A stretch of DNA of 64,000 bases from Paenibacillus sp. Soil787 (GCF_001429545.1 NZ_LMSP01000046.1:179649-243648), one strand, 5' to 3'; shown: positions 35,584 to 45,218, counted from the first letter of the stretch. The notes: a model not told the origin generated them from the sequence alone. Translations and numbers: made by a program.

Positions 35584-37362
35584 TTGAATCTTCATGCGCA
35601 TTTAAAATGGCGTTCGATTGGCTACAAATTATTCATTTTATTTTTTGCCAGTATGTCCGTCTCTATCATGTTGATGGGTTATTTGTCCTATCATAAAGCC
35701 AACGACATCATTAGTTCCAAAGTGTCACAAGTGGCTTTGCAAACTGTGCAGCAGGCCGACAGGCGTCTCGAGCTGTTAATGAACGAGTATGACAACCGGT
35801 CTTTGCTCATTTTCGCTAACAAGGAAATCCAAAAAGGCATCGTCGGAGAATACCGGGAAAGCTATGATCAGAGCTACAACAATCAGCAAATCGCTAAGTT
35901 TTTGTCCAATTTGGTTAATGTAAAGAACGACATGCTGAACATATATATTTTGGGTGAACGCAGCGCTTCCTACCGGTTTACGAATAACGGTTTTGCCGAG
36001 ATTCCAATGGTGAGTATTGAAGAGCAAGATCAAGATTGGTACAAGCAAATCAGAGCTGCGAACGGTCAGGTGGTATGGTATGGCATTCGTTCGCCTCTTG
36101 TTAAGTCCAATAACGATGAAGATAATAAACCAGTGTTTGTGCTCGGCAGATCCATCAAAAACTTCGATAATCTCGACCAATCTCTGGGTGTGCTGATCAT
36201 GGAGTTTGATCCTGAACCCATTCAGCAATTTTTGTCAGAGGTTGATTTTCAGGCGCAAGGCCATACGTTTATCGTCGACGGAAATGACACGGTTGTAGCC
36301 GATTCAAATGGTTCCAGGCTTATGAGACCTTCCGGGCTGAAGCTTCCAATTGAAGACAGCGGGTTTTTAAACGAGGTGGTCGATGGCAAGGAAGTGATGG
36401 TGGTCTATGATCAATCGAAGATAACCAATTGGAAGCTTGTCGGCATGGCGCCAATCCAAAATCTCGTCAACGATTCGAGAGAAATCGGTTACTACACGGT
36501 GTATCTAGTCATTGGATTCAGCGTTGTGGCCATCGCGCTTGCTTTCTTAGTCGCCAAGCAAATGCATAAGCCTGTCAGGATGCTGCTCTGGTCCATGCGC
36601 ATGGCGAGAGAAGGCGACTTCGACGTACAAATTACGAATGGACGAAGCGATGAATTCGGTATGTTATTTCATAGTTTTAATACGATGGTCACGAGAATCA
36701 AAGATTTAATTGATGAAGTATATATTCAAAAACTATTAAAAAAGGAAACGCAATTGAAGATGATGGCGTCTCAAATTAACGCTCATTTTGTATACAATAC
36801 GCTGGATTCCATTCATTGGATTTCCCGCATTTATAAAGTGGATGAGATCAGCACGATGATCTTTGGTTTATCCAAATATTTGAGGATCAGTTTAAGTGAG
36901 GGCAACGATTTTGTCACCGTAAAGGAAAGTGCCGATTTGCTAGAAAGTTATTTGTCCATACAAAAGGTGAGGTATCAGGACAAATTTACGGTGAGCATGA
37001 GTATAGATCCGGCGATACTGCACTACCGGGTTCTGAAATTCGTCTTTCAACCGTTGGTAGAGAACGCGATTTATCATGGCTTAGAAAATAAGCGGGGAAG
37101 CGGTCGCTTAGACATCAGGTGGAGAATGGAAGGCCAAATTCTTTATTTCGATGTTGAGGACGACGGTATTGGGATCGAACCTGATAAAATGGCGGAACTA
37201 ACAGAAGTGATCGCAAGCGAAGAGGCAGCCGGGGAACATAATTTTGCCCTGAGAAATATTAATTCGCAAATCAAATTAACTTATGGTAAGGACTTCGGGC
37301 TCTTCATTGAGAGTACAACGAATGTGGGCACGAAAGTCACCTTGGTCTTCCCATTACGATAA
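35584..37362 (+). CDS. YesM-type sensor histidine kinase with variant H-box
   Basis: A 592-residue kinase: TM1 near 13-35, dCache-like extracellular domain (about 40-290, with WYGIRSPLVKS and HTFIVDGNDTVVADS), TM2 near 300-322, HAMP, phospho-acceptor H401 and HATPase with DDGIGIEPDK. The H-box reads MASQINAHFVYNTLDSIHW; the usual INPHFLYN has Pro to Ala and Leu to Val changes. The ATP-lid glycines are reduced (AGEHNFALRNI in place of the normal G-x-G run), so activity may be altered. TTG start behind GGGGGAG. Confidence 0.88.
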   Translation: MNLHAHLKWRSIGYKLFILFFASMSVSIMLMGYLSYHKANDIISSKVSQVALQTVQQADRRLELLMNEYDNRSLLIFANKEIQKGIVGEYRESYDQSYNNQQIAKFLSNLVNVKNDMLNIYILGERSASYRFTNNGFAEIPMVSIEEQDQDWYKQIRAANGQVVWYGIRSPLVKSNNDEDNKPVFVLGRSIKNFDNLDQSLGVLIMEFDPEPIQQFLSEVDFQAQGHTFIVDGNDTVVADSNGSRLMRPSGLKLPIEDSGFLNEVVDGKEVMVVYDQSKITNWKLVGMAPIQNLVNDSREIGYYTVYLVIGFSVVAIALAFLVAKQMHKPVRMLLWSMRMAREGDFDVQITNGRSDEFGMLFHSFNTMVTRIKDLIDEVYIQKLLKKETQLKMMASQINAHFVYNTLDSIHWISRIYKVDEISTMIFGLSKYLRISLSEGNDFVTVKESADLLESYLSIQKVRYQDKFTVSMSIDPAILHYRVLKFVFQPLVENAIYHGLENKRGSGRLDIRWRMEGQILYFDVEDDGIGIEPDKMAELTEVIASEEAAGEHNFALRNINSQIKLTYGKDFGLFIESTTNVGTKVTLVFPLR

Positions 37363-37400
37363 CAAACAAAAATACCACACTAAAAACAAAAGTCCCCTCG

Positions 37401-37430
37401 TTAAAAGAAGGACGTGAAAGCGCCTACAAT
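37401..37430 (+). promoter_or_regulatory. Probable promoter with overlapping CcpA cre-like site
   Basis: TGAAAGCGCCTACA (37415-37428) differs at two positions from the palindromic cre form TGAAAGCGCTTTCA. It overlaps a TACAAT -10 (37425-37430), with TTAAAA at 37401 as a poor -35. If real, CcpA would repress the 37476 importer when glucose is present. Confidence 0.5.
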
Positions 37431-37475
37431 AAGGATAAGCTCATTAAAGAGCGACAAACATAAAGGAGGACAAAT

Positions 37476-38882
37476 ATGAACAATGAAAAGGGACGAATTG
37501 GTTGGCAAAACAAAAAGTTGGTTGCACTGCCTTTGGTTGCAACGATGGCGATGGCTTTGGCTACAGCCGGCTGCAGTTCGACGAACACCGCATCCAGCAG
37601 CCCAAACAGTAAAGGGACGGACGTCAAAAGTACGGAAAGCAGCAGCCCTAAAGCTGCTACAACCTCAAGCGGACCAGTCACGATCGATTTTTGGTTTCCG
37701 TGGGGCGGAGACTATCAAAAAGATTTCAAAGCTAATGTTGTCGACGTATTCGAGAAGCAGCATCCTGACATCAAAGTGAAAATGACATTCGTGGAGACGA
37801 CAGGCCAGACACAGGCCTCCGATAAATTACTTACAGCCATCGCTGGCGGCAATCCGCCCGATGTCGCTTTGTTCGACCGATTCTTGATCGGTTCCTGGGC
37901 GGCGAAAGGCTCTCTGACGGACTTATCGGAATTTGTGAAGAGCAGCGGCATTTCTCCGAATGATTATTATAAAGGGCTTTGGTCTGAAACCGTCTATAAA
38001 GACAAGGTGTACGCCTTGCCTTGGGGCACCGACAATCGAGGTATGTTTTACAACAAGACGTTAATGAAAGAAGCTGGACTTGATCCGAATAAACCGCCGC
38101 AAACGATTCAAGAATTGGATCAAATGGCCGATAAAATTTTCAAAAAAGGCAGCAACAACAAATACGCACAAATTGGCTTTATTCCATGGATGAATCAAGG
38201 CTTTCTTTATACCCAAGCATGGAACTGGGGAGGTAAATGGGAGGATAGCAATCATAATTTGACACCGAACGATCCGCAAAATGTAAAGGCGCTTGCGTGG
38301 ATGGCCAACTACGCCAAAAAGTATGATATCGGCAACCTGACCAGTTTCTCGGACGCGATGGGACAAACGGGCATGAACCCGTTCTGGACGGGAAAGGTTG
38401 GATTTGAGTTCGACGGAAACTGGATTCTGAACGACTTGGCGAAGTACAAGCTAAACTTCGATTGGGGCGTAGCTCCGATGCCGGCGGCTGAAGGCAATAA
38501 ATCAGTGACATGGGCAGGCGGTTGGTCATATGTCATTCCGAAAGGCTCCAAGCATCCAAAAGAAGCGTGGGAATTCGTAAAATTTGTAGCGCATAAGGAA
38601 GGCACATTGCTCTGGGCGAAACGGCCGAAAGCCGGTAACGATATTACGGCTATGCCGAGCGTTAACGAGGAGTTGAAGCTTTCCGACAATGCAAACTTGA
38701 AAGTTTTTCTGGACTTGATGCCTACAGCCTACACTAGACCCGTTACACCGGTTGGCGCTTTCTTATGGAACGAAGCGATGCGGGTGCAAGATTTGGCAAT
38801 TCATGGAAAAGGGGACGCACAAGCGCTCCTTGATGAAGTGAAAAAGAATGTAGATGGGGAATTGGCTAAGATGGGCAATTAA
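37476..38882 (+). CDS. Extracellular sugar-binding lipoprotein
   Basis: A 468-residue family-1 solute-binding protein. Signal peptide with lipobox TAGC (about 30-33), a long Ser/Thr/Lys linker (to about 66), then TIDFWFPWGGDYQKDF and AGGNPPDVALFDRF. RBS AAAGGAGG. First gene of an importer operon; a terminator-like hairpin directly after it may lower expression of the permeases relative to this gene. Ligand unknown. Confidence 0.88.
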   Translation: MNNEKGRIGWQNKKLVALPLVATMAMALATAGCSSTNTASSSPNSKGTDVKSTESSSPKAATTSSGPVTIDFWFPWGGDYQKDFKANVVDVFEKQHPDIKVKMTFVETTGQTQASDKLLTAIAGGNPPDVALFDRFLIGSWAAKGSLTDLSEFVKSSGISPNDYYKGLWSETVYKDKVYALPWGTDNRGMFYNKTLMKEAGLDPNKPPQTIQELDQMADKIFKKGSNNKYAQIGFIPWMNQGFLYTQAWNWGGKWEDSNHNLTPNDPQNVKALAWMANYAKKYDIGNLTSFSDAMGQTGMNPFWTGKVGFEFDGNWILNDLAKYKLNFDWGVAPMPAAEGNKSVTWAGGWSYVIPKGSKHPKEAWEFVKFVAHKEGTLLWAKRPKAGNDITAMPSVNEELKLSDNANLKVFLDLMPTAYTRPVTPVGAFLWNEAMRVQDLAIHGKGDAQALLDEVKKNVDGELAKMGN

Positions 38883-38895
38883 ATGTTGCTTTAAA

Positions 38896-38935
38896 GATAG
38901 AGGGCAAGGCGAACAGCGTTGCCCTCTATCTTTTT
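38896..38935 (+). terminator. Terminator-like hairpin inside the importer operon
   Basis: GATAGAGGGCAA pairs with TTGCCCTCTATC, then TTTTT. It lies between the binding-protein gene and the first permease, 24 bp before the permease start, so it probably works as a partial terminator setting a binding-protein excess. Confidence 0.8.
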
Positions 38936-38958
38936 AGTTGAAAAAGGAGGGAATAGGA

Positions 38959-39918
38959 TTGACTGCGATGGATACAGAAACTTCCATAAAGGAAATAACG
39001 GCTTCCGTAGATATGGTTAAAAAAAGGAAAACGCGATTCGAAAAAAAGATTACCCTGTTTGGCTTTATCTTCGCACTGCCCTGGATTGTCGGCTTGCTTC
39101 TCTTTCACGCTTACCCGTTAGTCATGTCAGCTTACTATAGCCTAACCACCTACAGCATCCTGGAACCAGGGGAATTCGTAGGATTCAACAATTACGCAAT
39201 TCTATTTCAGGACAGGGTCTTTTGGATCAGTATTTATAATACCTTGTACTATACGGTGATTTTCGTTCCGCTCAGCATTGCGGTAGGCGTAGGACTAGCC
39301 CTCCTCCTGAATTTGAAAATACGAGGTCAAGGGATATACAGAACATTATTTTTTATCCCTAGTTTGGTTCCGCCCGTTGCGACGACGATCATTTGGCTCT
39401 GGCTGCTAAATCCGCAATTCGGGCTTGTGAACTATTGGTTGGATAGGCTCGGCATCGAAGGACCGCCATGGATTGGAAGCGAGGCTTGGTCTAAGCCATC
39501 TTTGATTCTGATGAGCTTATGGGGAACAGGGCAGGCGGTCGTTATTTACTTGGCGGGATTGCAGGATATCCCCCAAGATTACTACGATGCGGCCAATGTC
39601 GACGGGGCCAGTGCGTGGCAGCGGACGAAGACGATTACGCTGCCATTGTTAACGCCCGTCATCTTTTTCAACTTAATTATGGGCACTATTGGGGCTCTGC
39701 AGAATTTTGTCCTGCCCTATACGCTCACGAACGGTCAGGGCACGCCGGCCAATTCTATGATGTTTTACGTGATGTATTTGTACACGAACGGTTTCGGCTA
39801 TCTAAAGATGGGATATGCTTCTGCCATGGCCTGGATTCTATTCTTGATCGTGGTCATCTTAACGGCGCTGATCTTTGTCTCTCAGAAGCGCTGGGTCCAT
39901 TACCAAGGAAAAGAATAG
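38959..39918 (+). CDS. Sugar ABC transporter permease (MalF/UgpA type)
   Basis: A 319-residue permease. The polar N-terminus (about 30 residues) is followed by six helices; the EAA loop is YYDAANVDGASAWQRTKTITL. TTG 38959 lies 8 bases after AAGGAGGG and is preferred over ATG 38968. It works with the 39934 permease. Confidence 0.88.
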   Translation: MTAMDTETSIKEITASVDMVKKRKTRFEKKITLFGFIFALPWIVGLLLFHAYPLVMSAYYSLTTYSILEPGEFVGFNNYAILFQDRVFWISIYNTLYYTVIFVPLSIAVGVGLALLLNLKIRGQGIYRTLFFIPSLVPPVATTIIWLWLLNPQFGLVNYWLDRLGIEGPPWIGSEAWSKPSLILMSLWGTGQAVVIYLAGLQDIPQDYYDAANVDGASAWQRTKTITLPLLTPVIFFNLIMGTIGALQNFVLPYTLTNGQGTPANSMMFYVMYLYTNGFGYLKMGYASAMAWILFLIVVILTALIFVSQKRWVHYQGKE

Positions 39919-39933
39919 GAGGGAGAGATTGCC

Positions 39934-40767
39934 ATGGGAAGCACCGGACTTGGAACTTTTCAAAAAATATGCTCGCACGTCGTATTAATTGTGGTTGGCG
40001 CCTTTTTTCTATCGCCGTTTTTATGGATGGTTTCCACTTCGCTCAAAGCGAACAACGAATTGTTTCAGTGGCCGCCAGTGTGGATTCCGAGCGTTATGGC
40101 CTGGAGCAATTATCCAGCCGCTCTAGACTATATTCCCTTTTTCAAATATTTGTCGAACACACTTACGATTGCAGGCCTATCGACTTTTGCGGTTTTATTT
40201 TCCTGCCCGCTGGTCGCTTATAGTTTGGCCAGAATCCCGTGGAAGGGGGCGAAGCCGCTTTTTGCCATTACGCTCATCGTTATGATGCTGCCTTATCAAG
40301 TAACGATGATCCCGATTTTTATCGCATTCAAAAATTTCGGCTGGGTAGGAACTAATATCCCACTTTGGCTTCCGGCCTTTTTCGGTGCACCATTTTTCAT
40401 TTTCTTGCTCCGGCAGTTTTTTATGGGATTACCGAGGGAGCTGGAAGACGCTGCTCGGATTGACGGTGCCTCAGAGCCTCGGATCTATTGGCAAATTATG
40501 CTGCCGCTATGCCGACCCGCATTATTGACAATTGCCCTATTCCAGTTCATGGGCAGTTGGACGGACTATCAGGGACCGCTCATTTATTTATCAGATGAGA
40601 GCCAGTATACGCTGATGCTCGGTATGCAGGCGTTTAAGTCTCAACATGGGGCTGAATGGCAGATGATGATGGCTACGCTGGTTATGATTACTTTGCCGAT
40701 CATTTTGTTGTACTTCCTCGTGCAAAGAGCGTTTATCCGCGGTATTACTTTTTCAGGCATAAAATGA
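39934..40767 (+). CDS. Sugar ABC transporter permease (MalG type)
   Basis: A 277-residue permease with six helices, EAA loop LEDAARIDGASEPRIYWQIM and C-terminal QRAFIRGITFSGIK. RBS GGAGGGAG. Followed 20 bp later by a dehydrogenase gene. No ATPase gene. Confidence 0.9.
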   Translation: MGSTGLGTFQKICSHVVLIVVGAFFLSPFLWMVSTSLKANNELFQWPPVWIPSVMAWSNYPAALDYIPFFKYLSNTLTIAGLSTFAVLFSCPLVAYSLARIPWKGAKPLFAITLIVMMLPYQVTMIPIFIAFKNFGWVGTNIPLWLPAFFGAPFFIFLLRQFFMGLPRELEDAARIDGASEPRIYWQIMLPLCRPALLTIALFQFMGSWTDYQGPLIYLSDESQYTLMLGMQAFKSQHGAEWQMMMATLVMITLPIILLYFLVQRAFIRGITFSGIK

Positions 40768-40787
40768 AAAAGGAGGCTAGAAATTCA

Positions 40788-41750
40788 ATGAGCAAAATTC
40801 GCATAGGCATGATTGGAACCGGCGGTATTTCCCACTTGCATGGCCGTCAACTGTCGGAATTAGCGGAGGTGGAAATTGCCGCGCTTTGCGATACGAGTGC
40901 TGCAAACCGGGAAAAGTTTGCTGCTAAGTTTGGCCTTGCCGAGGTGCAGCATTTTACCGAATATCGAGAGATGCTGAATCAGGTGGAATTGGATGCCGTG
41001 GTCATTTGCTCACCTCATACGCTGCACTTTCAACAAGCAACCGACGTGCTGAATAAAGGCCAACATGTGTTGATCGAGAAGCCGATGACCTGCTCATCGG
41101 GGGAAGCAGAGCAATTGATCGCAACTGCAGAGAAGGCGGGTAAAGTGATGCAGGTATCCTACCAACGCCATTTCCAACCGGAATTTCTGTTCATTCGCGA
41201 TGCGATCGCAAACGGCGAAATCGGCAGGCTGACGTCGATTACTGCTTCGTTGTACCAGGAATGGAAACAAGGAACAACCGGATTATGGAGACAAGTTCCG
41301 GAGCTTTCGGGTGGCGGCATGTTGATGGATTCCGGCAGCCATATTATCGATGTGCTGCTCTGGACAACAGGCCTCACACCGGTTGAAGTAAAACCCAACC
41401 TGCATCTGCAGGGTGCGCCGGTTGAAATCGACTCCTTTACTTCGATCCGGTTCGCTGAAGGCGCTGTCGCCGGATTGAATATTGTCGGTTATGCCCCTTG
41501 CTGGCATGAAACCTATGTATTTTGCGGCGAAGACGGGGGCATTTTTTACGACAATGGCAACATTACAATCCGTCGCCTCGGACAGAAACCTGTTGTACCA
41601 GAGCTCCCGAAGCAAAGGACTAATCAGGATAAGAGCTTTATCGACGCCATTCTAGGGCGCCATGAAGTGAAGGTGCCGGGTTCCTTTGCCTTGAAAGTTG
41701 TGAAGTTTACAGAGATGATCTATCAATCGTCCGGATATAAGCCTATTTAA
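40788..41750 (+). CDS. Gfo/Idh/MocA-family sugar dehydrogenase
   Basis: A 320-residue NAD(P)-dependent oxidoreductase. Rossmann motif GMIGTGGISHLHG at the N-terminus; the catalytic EKP motif lies in VLIEKPMTCSS; SGGGMLMDSGSHIIDVL supplies the catalytic Asp/His. It oxidises or epimerises a sugar or inositol-like substrate brought in by the operon. ATG 40788 follows AAAGGAGG; a longer frame back to 40656 lies inside the permease gene and is rejected. Confidence 0.88.
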   Translation: MSKIRIGMIGTGGISHLHGRQLSELAEVEIAALCDTSAANREKFAAKFGLAEVQHFTEYREMLNQVELDAVVICSPHTLHFQQATDVLNKGQHVLIEKPMTCSSGEAEQLIATAEKAGKVMQVSYQRHFQPEFLFIRDAIANGEIGRLTSITASLYQEWKQGTTGLWRQVPELSGGGMLMDSGSHIIDVLLWTTGLTPVEVKPNLHLQGAPVEIDSFTSIRFAEGAVAGLNIVGYAPCWHETYVFCGEDGGIFYDNGNITIRRLGQKPVVPELPKQRTNQDKSFIDAILGRHEVKVPGSFALKVVKFTEMIYQSSGYKPI

Positions 41751-41844
41751 GTTCTTGAATCCACAATTTGTGTTGGTGTAAAATCGGGAGAACTGACCAT
41801 TCTAAAATACGATTCCATAAAACTAATGTTTCAATAGCAATATT

Positions 41845-41885
41845 AAAAGGAGCTCAGGCCAGTATATAGCTGGCGAGCTCCTTTC
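41845..41885. terminator. Bidirectional terminator
   Basis: AAAGGAGCTC pairs with GAGCTCCTTT, with a second inner GCCAG/CTGGC stem. It lies between the convergent dehydrogenase and GH27 genes. Confidence 0.85.
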
Positions 41886-41891
41886 CTTGGA

Positions 41892-44153
41892 TCAGTCGAT
41901 CTTCACCATCGAAACTTGATCGATTTGCAAAGAGGTAAAACCCGGTGAATCCACATAAAATCCGATATCCAAGCTGCCATTCGTTACATTAACGGTTGCT
42001 TGAACTTGTTGATACCCTTTGGCTGGACTAATGTTCTTGTATATGGTCTTTGCACCATAATCACTAAGCTCCATCCGGATTGTCGTTGGCTTATTTCCAT
42101 ATAACGTCTCTTTGACCCATGCGCTGACGGTATAAGATCCATTGGGAAGTCCGGTTAATTTCTGATGAATACTTTGCTTATAGGCGTTAGTGTCCCAGAA
42201 ATAGAGCTTGTATTTACCTTTATACGCATCATAGGAATCAACGCCGTACTTTGCTGTTTGACCTGCTGGATGCCATTCCGACCAGCCAGAAATGTCATCG
42301 CTTTCAAAACCCCCGTTTTCTATGAGCGAAGCGTCAATGTCGCCTAACCGATTCTTGTCGAGCAGAAGCCCATCCAGGTGAATCTCACCCGTATCTGAAG
42401 CCGTGCGCTCTAAGGTGATCAGGTTCACACCCTTTTTCAAATGAATGCGATCATTCTGGTTTATCCATGTCTGCCAAGCTGAAGTCGAACCAAACGTGAC
42501 TGTCCGCGAAGGCTGAACCGCAACTCCTTTATCGTCTATTGCGCTTACATGAAGCGTGCTGTTCATCCCTGATGCATTCGCATAACGATAGGAGAGTGCA
42601 TAGTCACCTTCCTGAGCTGCTTGGACGGCATAGACGATTTTCGCTCCCGTCAATCCCAACCCATCCACAAAACCAAATCCTTGATAACCCGCATAATTAT
42701 TGTTAAAATGCGTACCCCCCATCCAAGTGGCAACCTCAGCAGCATAATTCACCTTCGTGCCTTCAGGTTCAATTTTCACCACGTTTGATGCATGTTTCAC
42801 AAGGTTCGGGCTGTAGGAAGTAAGCTTGCCAAGGCTTGCCCCTGTCCAGAGCTCGGTTGTATTTGCTGATTCAGTCAATCCCAAATCTTTCAGATAATTG
42901 ACCGAACGAGTAGCATTCCGATCGGATCGATTAAATAACCCGATAACCCAGCTGCCATCTGGTAATTGGCCAAGCCATTTTTCTGAATTCCTTGCCCCTG
43001 GATCGCTGCTAAATGAATGCCCATTATTATAGTAGGGTTTACCTACGAACCCTTGATTATGGAGCTCCAGCATGTTCTTGTTTTTGTAAAAGCTGCCGAA
43101 ATTGCCAATCGTAGAATACTGATCTGTGATTGCAATGGGTGAACCCGCCATGGTGAATAATTGAACGATGCTTTGCCGCTCTTCATCCGTTATGAAGGTA
43201 TTCATGCGGATGAAATCCCCATCCAGAATCATATTGGAACCACGGCCAGCAATGTCGGAAAATCCAGTGAATCCTTGGAACGGATTGGCCCACTGTGACC
43301 AGCTGTTCACCCAATGTTGACGTTGACCGCTCAAGTTTTCCCAACCGCCATGGGCGAGATCCTCATTGATTCGGACCATATCACCATATGGCAGTTCGCC
43401 AGCTGCATGATTGTTCAAATGAGGCATGACGAGACTTAATTCCATCTCATCGCCCGCGGCTTCCTGCATCCATTTTAAGGCCGTCTGATAGTTCTTGGAT
43501 CCATGATGTACACCAATCGTTTTGCCTTTATCTGTTCCAGTTTCATACCAAGACAGAAAATCAATTCGCAGGTAAGGAACACCTAGTTGTTTAAAGTAGT
43601 TAACATATCCTTGAATATACGCCTTAGCGCCTGGTTTCGTTACATCTACCCAATACAAATCATCGTTAAATTTATCTGCGGAACTGGCAATTTCACTAAT
43701 TTTGTAGTTTGTTCCGACGATTGTTTTCGTAGGATCTGCCGCGGCGCTCCGCGTTACCCACAAGGGGTTATAGTAAACACCGAGTTTCATCCCTTTATTT
43801 TGAATGTAGGAAGACCAATACGCCCAGTCATGCTGCCAGTTATCATTGTGGGACGAAATGTAACCGTTCTCATTTGTGAGTTGAGCACCCTCAATCCAAC
43901 CGTCGGAGGCTATCATGTCATAGCCCGATGTTTTGTAATCGCTTGCAATCCAATCGATATTTTTCTTCCATTCCACCTCGTTCATCGGCGCATTCCGTGT
44001 GTATTGATATTCATAAGTGCTCCAATAGAGGGGCCCGGTTCCATTTCTAGTAAATTGACTTTCCCTTGCTTCCGTCGTCTGAGTCCCTAGGGTCAGCATG
44101 AATAAGAGACTGGCGCAACCAAGTAACACTTTCGTGAAAGATGTCATTGTCAT
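41892..44153 (-). CDS. Secreted GH27-family glycosidase with CBM35-like and CBM4/9-like modules
   Basis: A 753-residue secreted enzyme. Signal peptide about 1-29; a GH27-type barrel (about 38-390) with nucleophile D198 in YLRIDFLSWYE and likely acid/base D265 in MVRINEDLAHGGW; a beta domain (about 395-470); a CBM35-like module (about 475-605); and a C-terminal galactose-binding-like module (about 615-750). GH27 plus CBM35 matches the layout of Arthrobacter isomaltodextranase, and I recall similar catalytic numbering there, so isomaltodextranase is a better guess than plain alpha-galactosidase. Alone on the minus strand. Confidence 0.75.
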   Translation of the reverse strand: MTMTSFTKVLLGCASLLFMLTLGTQTTEARESQFTRNGTGPLYWSTYEYQYTRNAPMNEVEWKKNIDWIASDYKTSGYDMIASDGWIEGAQLTNENGYISSHNDNWQHDWAYWSSYIQNKGMKLGVYYNPLWVTRSAAADPTKTIVGTNYKISEIASSADKFNDDLYWVDVTKPGAKAYIQGYVNYFKQLGVPYLRIDFLSWYETGTDKGKTIGVHHGSKNYQTALKWMQEAAGDEMELSLVMPHLNNHAAGELPYGDMVRINEDLAHGGWENLSGQRQHWVNSWSQWANPFQGFTGFSDIAGRGSNMILDGDFIRMNTFITDEERQSIVQLFTMAGSPIAITDQYSTIGNFGSFYKNKNMLELHNQGFVGKPYYNNGHSFSSDPGARNSEKWLGQLPDGSWVIGLFNRSDRNATRSVNYLKDLGLTESANTTELWTGASLGKLTSYSPNLVKHASNVVKIEPEGTKVNYAAEVATWMGGTHFNNNYAGYQGFGFVDGLGLTGAKIVYAVQAAQEGDYALSYRYANASGMNSTLHVSAIDDKGVAVQPSRTVTFGSTSAWQTWINQNDRIHLKKGVNLITLERTASDTGEIHLDGLLLDKNRLGDIDASLIENGGFESDDISGWSEWHPAGQTAKYGVDSYDAYKGKYKLYFWDTNAYKQSIHQKLTGLPNGSYTVSAWVKETLYGNKPTTIRMELSDYGAKTIYKNISPAKGYQQVQATVNVTNGSLDIGFYVDSPGFTSLQIDQVSMVKID

Positions 44154-44342
44154 GGTAATCGTTCCTTTCTATCAATTGATCATGTTCACACCCTCATCAT
44201 AACTGAAAGTTTTCTGAGTGCCTATGACCTGTTTTAACCAATATATTTTGAGAGAAGAAGGTACATGTCCGTAGCATTCCAAACTATTTTGCATATTTTG
44301 AACATAAAGATTAGTAATTTTACTTGAGAGACGGTGATATGT

Positions 44343-45215
44343 TTGAAGATTCGAAAAGCGATCATACCTGCAGCAGGTCTGGGCACGCGCTTCCTACCGG
44401 CGACTAAAGCTATGCCCAAGGAAATGCTGCCTATCATAGATAAACCAACCATTCAATTTATCGTAGAAGAAGCGGTAACTTCAGGCATTGAGGATATCAT
44501 CATCGTGACTGGGAAAGGGAAGAAAGCGATCGAAGATCATTTCGATATCGCTTTTGAACTGGAGAGCTATCTTAGAGCGCGTGAAAAGTTTGATCTTCTT
44601 GGGCGTGTGCAGGAGCCAACCCAGCTAGCCAACATTCACTACATTCGCCAGTCCGAGCCGCTCGGACTAGGACATGCTATTTGGTGCGCCCGTTCATTCA
44701 TAGGAAATGAACCCTTTGCCGTGTTATTAGGAGATACGTATTTTGATACCGAAACGCCCGCACTGGCACAATTGATTCATTACTATGATCGATATCAGAG
44801 GTCAATTATTGGTGTTCAGGAAGTAGAGGATCAATTCGTAAAGGATTACGGAATTATAGAGGCTAAAGTCCTGCATGAAGGTTTTCATAGTGTATTAAAC
44901 CTAATAGAGAAACCAGTTCTTCCCATGTCGCCGTCTAATTTGGCTATTCTGGGTCGTTACATTTTGACACCTCAGATCTTCGATGTATTAGCTACTCAGA
45001 AGGCCGGCGTAGGGAAAGAAATTCAGTTGACGGACTCACTGATTACATTAAACGAAATCGAAGCCATGTATGCCTGTGAGGTAAGGGGGCAATGGCATGA
45101 CATTGGAAATCATAGAGGATTTATTACATCGATACTTTCTGAAGCGAACAAGAGAGACAATCTGAGGCCATGGCTTCACGAGCACATAGAAAAAATGTTA
45201 AGAGAAAAGGAGTGA
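44343..45215 (+). CDS. galU: UTP-glucose-1-phosphate uridylyltransferase
   Basis: A 290-residue enzyme making UDP-glucose from glucose-1-phosphate and UTP. Signature PAAGLGTRFLPATKAMPKEM at the N-terminus; EAVTSGIEDIIIVTGKGK and LLGDTYFDTE follow. TTG 44343 (MKIRKAIIP) is preferred to the GTG at 44334, which lies in the RBS GGTGAT. It is 3 bp upstream of a glycosyltransferase gene, suggesting UDP-glucose for a surface or spore glycan. Confidence 0.92.
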   Translation: MKIRKAIIPAAGLGTRFLPATKAMPKEMLPIIDKPTIQFIVEEAVTSGIEDIIIVTGKGKKAIEDHFDIAFELESYLRAREKFDLLGRVQEPTQLANIHYIRQSEPLGLGHAIWCARSFIGNEPFAVLLGDTYFDTETPALAQLIHYYDRYQRSIIGVQEVEDQFVKDYGIIEAKVLHEGFHSVLNLIEKPVLPMSPSNLAILGRYILTPQIFDVLATQKAGVGKEIQLTDSLITLNEIEAMYACEVRGQWHDIGNHRGFITSILSEANKRDNLRPWLHEHIEKMLREKE

Positions 45216-45218
45216 AAG

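Noticed and set aside
40656-40787. 44-residue N-terminal extension of the Gfo/Idh/MocA protein
   Set aside because: It lies inside the permease gene in another frame, and a strong RBS precedes ATG 40788.
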